Of a DNA stretch of 64,000 nt, positions 61,295-64,000 are shown piece by piece. The notes beneath the pieces are model-generated. The model was not told the DNA's origin. It made no database searches and saw only the letters and a program-made list of their open reading frames with translations. The DNA lies in contig NC_015312.1 in assembly GCF_000196675.2 (NCBI RefSeq), positions 2,294,001-2,358,000 on the forward strand, given 5' to 3'. Positions within the stretch are counted from its first letter, which is position 1; each line of letters begins with the position of its first letter. Source of the stretch: Pseudonocardia benzenivorans CB1190. Its GTDB lineage: Bacteria; Actinomycetota; Actinomycetes; Mycobacteriales; Pseudonocardiaceae. The position numbers and the translations under genes are program-made.

Positions 61295-61456
61295 ATGAGG
61301 AACCAGCTGCGCCCGATCGTGAGGGTGCGGTCGACCGCGGGGACCGGGACGACGTACGTGACGCGCAAGAACCGGCGCAACGACCCCGACCGGATGGTGC
61401 TGCGCAAGTACGACCCGAAGATCCGCGCGCACGTCGAGTTCCGCGAAGAGCGTTGA
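61295..61456 (+). CDS. rpmG: Ribosomal protein bL33, zinc-independent paralogue
   Basis: 53 aa: [39 protein letters not shown]. The two CxxC pairs of zinc-binding bL33 are absent, so this is a C-minus paralogue that replaces the zinc form when zinc is scarce. The Zur box directly upstream supports this. The ATG at 61295 is chosen because it gives the family N-terminus MRNQLRP. Confidence 0.9.
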   Translation: MRNQLRPIVRVRSTAGTGTTYVTRKNRRNDPDRMVLRKYDPKIRAHVEFREER

Positions 61457-61589
61457 GATGCCGACATCAGCACGTGGTCCGCGCGTCCTGCGAACGGCGC
61501 GGCGCACGGCCGACCCCCTGCACACCTGCGGGCTCGATGTACGCGAGACGCGGTCGGTCGGAAGGACCCTCCGAGGAGGGACGGTCTGA

Positions 61590-62575
61590 GAGAGTGTTGT
61601 AGAACCTCGGTGGTCAGTCTTTGAGGTCTTCTGCTAGTCGGCGGGCGGCTTCCTTCTCGATGTCGCTGCGGGGAGCGGGGAGTTCCTCACCGGCGAGGCG
61701 GGCGGCCATCAGCCGGATCATCGCGAACTTGATCATCGCCTCGGCGTGGGCGGTCTTACGTTCGTAGTCCCGGGCCAACCGTCTACACCTCGTCAACCAG
61801 CCGAAGGTTCTCTCGACCACCCACCGGCGGGGCAGCACCTGGAACCCTTTCACGTCGGCGTTACGCGGCACCGCGACCACCTCCAGCCCCTCACTGCGCC
61901 GGGCCCAACCGACCAGGCCGGCGTCCACCGAGTTGACGTAACCGCCGTCGACCCACACCAACCCGAGCAGCGGGAACCGGCCGCGGGCACCGGTGAGCAT
62001 CAACCGGGCCCCGGCCCGGTCCTGCACCGACGCCGAGTGCACCACCACGTGCAGCACCAGGCCCAGGGTGTCGACCAGCAGGTGGCGCTTGCGGCCCCGG
62101 ACGCGTTTACCGGCGTCGTAGCCGATCTGTTCACCGCCCTCGCTGGACCTCGCCGACTGGGAGTCCAGCACCGCCGCCGAGGGCTGCGGGTCACGCCCGT
62201 CGGCGATGCGGACCCGTTCACGCAGCACCTCGTGGACCCGGTCCCAGGTGCCGTCGCGGGTCCAGGCCCGAAACCACTGGTAGGCGATGCTCCACGGGGC
62301 CAGATCGTGCGGGACCAGCCGCCAGGCGCACCCGCTGACCAGCACATAAGAGATCGTGTCGATGATCAACCGGCGGGAGTGCACGTATGGGCGCCCGCCC
62401 AACACCGCCGCCGGGCGGGGCAGCAACGGCTCGATCAACACCCACTGGGCGTCGGTCACCGAGGAGTCATACGCCGGTTTGCAGGTACAGACACACACCC
62501 GACCGGATGATCAACAGGTCCGGGCGACTACTACGGCCGCCACGCCGAGTGATCACCAGGTTTCACAACACTCTC
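61590..62575 (-). mobile_element. IS5-family insertion sequence
   Basis: 986 bp. Terminal inverted repeats begin GAGAGTGTTGT at both ends and extend imperfectly inward (AGAACCT against GAAACCT, then GGTG). It is flanked by the direct repeat TGA at 61587-61589 and 62576-62578, matching the 3-bp TNA target duplications of IS5-type (IS427/IS1031-like) elements. It encodes one transposase and appears intact. It inserted about 130 bp downstream of rpmG. Confidence 0.85.
61614..62498 (-). CDS. IS5-family DDE transposase
   Basis: 294 aa single-ORF transposase. LTDAQW-like N-terminus (VTDAQWVLIEPLLP), SGCAWRLVPHDL, AVLDSQSARSSEG with the first Asp, GRKRHLLVDTLGLVL, LGLVWVDGGYV with the second Asp, RRWVVERTFGWLTRCRRLA with the Glu (the Y-(2)-R-(3)-E-(6)-K-like region). 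The reading frame is uninterrupted. Confidence 0.9.
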   Translation of the reverse strand: MCVCTCKPAYDSSVTDAQWVLIEPLLPRPAAVLGGRPYVHSRRLIIDTISYVLVSGCAWRLVPHDLAPWSIAYQWFRAWTRDGTWDRVHEVLRERVRIADGRDPQPSAAVLDSQSARSSEGGEQIGYDAGKRVRGRKRHLLVDTLGLVLHVVVHSASVQDRAGARLMLTGARGRFPLLGLVWVDGGYVNSVDAGLVGWARRSEGLEVVAVPRNADVKGFQVLPRRWVVERTFGWLTRCRRLARDYERKTAHAEAMIKFAMIRLMAARLAGEELPAPRSDIEKEAARRLAEDLKD

Positions 62576-62776
62576 TGAGGCCACCACCGCGAAGATCGCC
62601 CGCAAACAACCACCGCCGCGGCGCGTGGCCGGTCGGCTCGAGAGCGCATGTCCCGGGACGAGCGCTTCGACGCGCCGCATCCCCTCGGAGGAATGCCCAT
62701 GGACGAGACCCAACGCACGACGTGGAGCGGGCCCCGCCGCACCTGTCGGCGGACGACCTCTCGCTCAGTACGTCCG

Positions 62777-63136
62777 GTGACCGAATGGGACGGCTACGTC
62801 GCCATCGCGGCGACCGGTTCCGGCTTGGCGCCGGAGTTCTACAGCCGTCTGCGCGAGGCCGTCCGGCACAGTGCCGGTGGTGTCCTGGTCCGGCTGCAGG
62901 AGCCCTCGGGTTGGCCGGGCGCCCCGGTCATCGGGGTGCAGCCCATGCGCCGTCGCGACGGTGCGGTCGGCCCGACGCTGTGGCTCGGCCCACTCCGCCA
63001 GGAGCGCGAGCGGGAGTCGCTGTTGCGGTGGCTGACCACGGGCGGCCCCGCCGCCACCGCGCTCCCGACGGCCCTGCACGGGCGGATACTCCTCGCGCCT
63101 CCAGTTCTCGCGGTACCGAGACAGACTATGAACTGA
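62777..63136 (+). CDS. Hypothetical protein
   Basis: About 119 aa, no family recognised. The GTG at 62777 gives a plausible N-terminus (TEWDGYVAIAATGSGLAPEF), and the rest is soluble and Arg-rich. An earlier start at 62648 would add low-complexity residues. Whether it is expressed is unclear. Confidence 0.3.
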   Translation: MTEWDGYVAIAATGSGLAPEFYSRLREAVRHSAGGVLVRLQEPSGWPGAPVIGVQPMRRRDGAVGPTLWLGPLRQERERESLLRWLTTGGPAATALPTALHGRILLAPPVLAVPRQTMN

Positions 63137-63229
63137 GCTACGTCTCCGGTCGTCTGACTGGCCTTCCACGGCTCTGTGGGGAGCAGTGAGGAGCGGCCAG
63201 GACCGCGGCCGGCCGTTCGCGGTTCGGAC

Positions 63230-63348
63230 TCCGCCGACGAGCCTGCCACGGCGGCGATGAACGCATCCGCCGCGCCGTGAGCCTCCTCGCTCTCGGGCGC
63301 GCCGGCCTGCTCGCCGACGGCGTGGATGAACGTCGCGTACCGGATCAC
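63230..63348 (-). pseudogene. DUF2267-like fragment
   Basis: After a strong site AGGAGG the frame reads VIRYATFIHAVGEQAGAPES, then EEAHGAADAFIAAVAGSSAE. This resembles the first repeat unit of DUF2267 proteins (YDEFLxRVxERAG...EEAxRAxxAVL). The similarity stops after about 40 codons, so it is probably truncated. Confidence 0.4.
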
Positions 63349-63670
63349 CGGCTCCTCCTGAGGTGATGACATCGGCAGAAGTACCGATCCGCGGGCGCCG
63401 CGGCCCGGGATGGGCATGTCTGCCGATACCGCTGCGTCTGCGCCTGGGGTCGGATGGATCAGCGTCCGGCGTCGCCCTGCGTCGATGCTCACGGCGGCCC
63501 GGAGGGCCGACGGCGACAAGGAGGCAACGTGAACGTGCTGGTCGGCGTTCAGGAGTTCGCCGGTGCGGATGCTCGGGCAGGTGCGCGTGCGTCGTCCTCC
63601 TGAGCCGGGTTCGTCGGGGAGAGGTGGCCCGCATGGCCGCGGTGCTTCCGTGGCGAGCGCCGCCGGCGCG

Positions 63671-64000
63671 ATGGGAGGGCCGGAGCGCCGGATCATCTCC
63701 TGGCGTCGCCTGGCGGTGTCGCTCGCCGCGGGCACCGCGGCTGCAGTCGTCGTGGCCCTGCTCGGCCCGGCTCAGCTGGCGATCCTCGTCGGCTGGGCCG
63801 TTGCCGCCTCGGTCGTACTGGTGTGGGTCTGCCGCATCTGCTGGCCGCAGGACCAGCGGGGCACCAAGCGCCTGGCGGAGGAAGAAGGACGGTCCCACGT
63901 CACGGACACGGCGGTTCTCGTCGCGGCCGTGGCCAGCCTGGTCGCGGTTCTCGAAGCCGTCGCCAGCGCCGGCCGGCACGACGCCGTGGCCGTGGCCGTC
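63671..64000 (+). CDS. DUF1345-family membrane protein, 5' part
   Basis: It runs off the window. RRLAVSLAAGTAAAVVVALL, AILVGWAVAASVVLVWVC and TDTAVLVAAVASLVAVLEAV are three membrane segments. W-P-x-D after the second helix and T-x-R-L-A-x-x-E fit the DUF1345 family. ATG at 63671 or GTG at 63650 could start it. Confidence 0.65.
   Translation, partial: MGGPERRIISWRRLAVSLAAGTAAAVVVALLGPAQLAILVGWAVAASVVLVWVCRICWPQDQRGTKRLAEEEGRSHVTDTAVLVAAVASLVAVLEAVASAGRHDAVAVAV

Noticed and set aside
1-64000. CRISPR arrays, tRNA or rRNA genes, phage structural genes
   Set aside because: No regularly spaced repeats, cloverleaf-like sequences or phage protein motifs were found on reading both strands.

Overview
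The window is high-GC actinobacterial DNA. GTG starts are frequent, stop and start codons often overlap as ATGA or GTGA, and there are Zur-type and LacI-type operators and F420-dependent-type luciferase-like (LLM) fossils. Codon use and gene content suggest the order Pseudonocardiales (Pseudonocardia-like); that assignment is an inference. I see no tRNA, rRNA or CRISPR array.

Region 1 (about 0.2-36 kb) is a repeatedly duplicated and partly decayed accessory island. Its core on the + strand runs: nicotinamide-phosphoribosyltransferase-like gene (nadV-like), phosphotriesterase-like hydrolase, cupin, two aldehyde dehydrogenases, ThuA/GATase1-like protein, LacI regulator, ribokinase, PRPP synthetase, LLM flavin monooxygenase, amidohydrolase, alpha/beta hydrolase, flavin reductase, TetR regulator. 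Further on come a HAD phosphatase, a NIPSNAP-type protein, an old-yellow-enzyme, a LOG-type phosphoribohydrolase and a nucleoside hydrolase. Three genes (nadV-like, ThuA-like, LLM) occur twice as near-identical repeats cut almost exactly at the ORF ends. Decayed extra copies of nadV, thuA, lacI, cupin, HAD phosphatase and ribokinase are scattered between them. A palindrome close to TAGAAACGTTTCTA recurs at least a dozen times, mostly upstream of intact or decayed copies of the same genes, and is the probable operator of the LacI protein. My reading, an inference, is an undescribed catabolic route. A nitrogen heterocycle would be attached to phosphoribose by the nadV-like enzyme using PRPP made locally, and attacked by the LLM/flavin-reductase pair and hydrolases. 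It would then be dephosphorylated and released by LOG or the nucleoside hydrolase, with ribose recycled by ribokinase and PRPP synthetase. An IS21-family element (4609-7195) is nested in a decayed IS701-family transposase.

Region 2 (about 36.7-59.5 kb) looks like an organosulfur-scavenging cluster: a Dpp/Opp-type ABC importer, five LLM monooxygenases of the NtaA/SsuD type (one with an in-frame TAG, one frameshifted), a DszC/SfnB-like flavoprotein, a DMSO/biotin-sulfoxide-reductase-type molybdoenzyme, a LysR regulator, a fused ketopantoate-reductase/rhodanese protein, a GlcD-like flavoenzyme and a truncated class II aldolase. Three transcription units share one promoter/upstream element. In each, the start codon of a short leader peptide with a conserved arginine- and cysteine-containing tail lies exactly 7 nt past the -10 hexamer, which implies leaderless leader peptides and probably sulfur-responsive attenuation.

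Region 3 (59.8-61.5 kb) is a zinc-limitation locus: a Zur box between divergent genes for a CobW/Mrf-like protein and a cysteine-free bL33 ribosomal protein. An intact IS5-family element (61590-62575), a small hypothetical gene, a DUF2267-like fragment and the start of a DUF1345-like membrane protein close the window.
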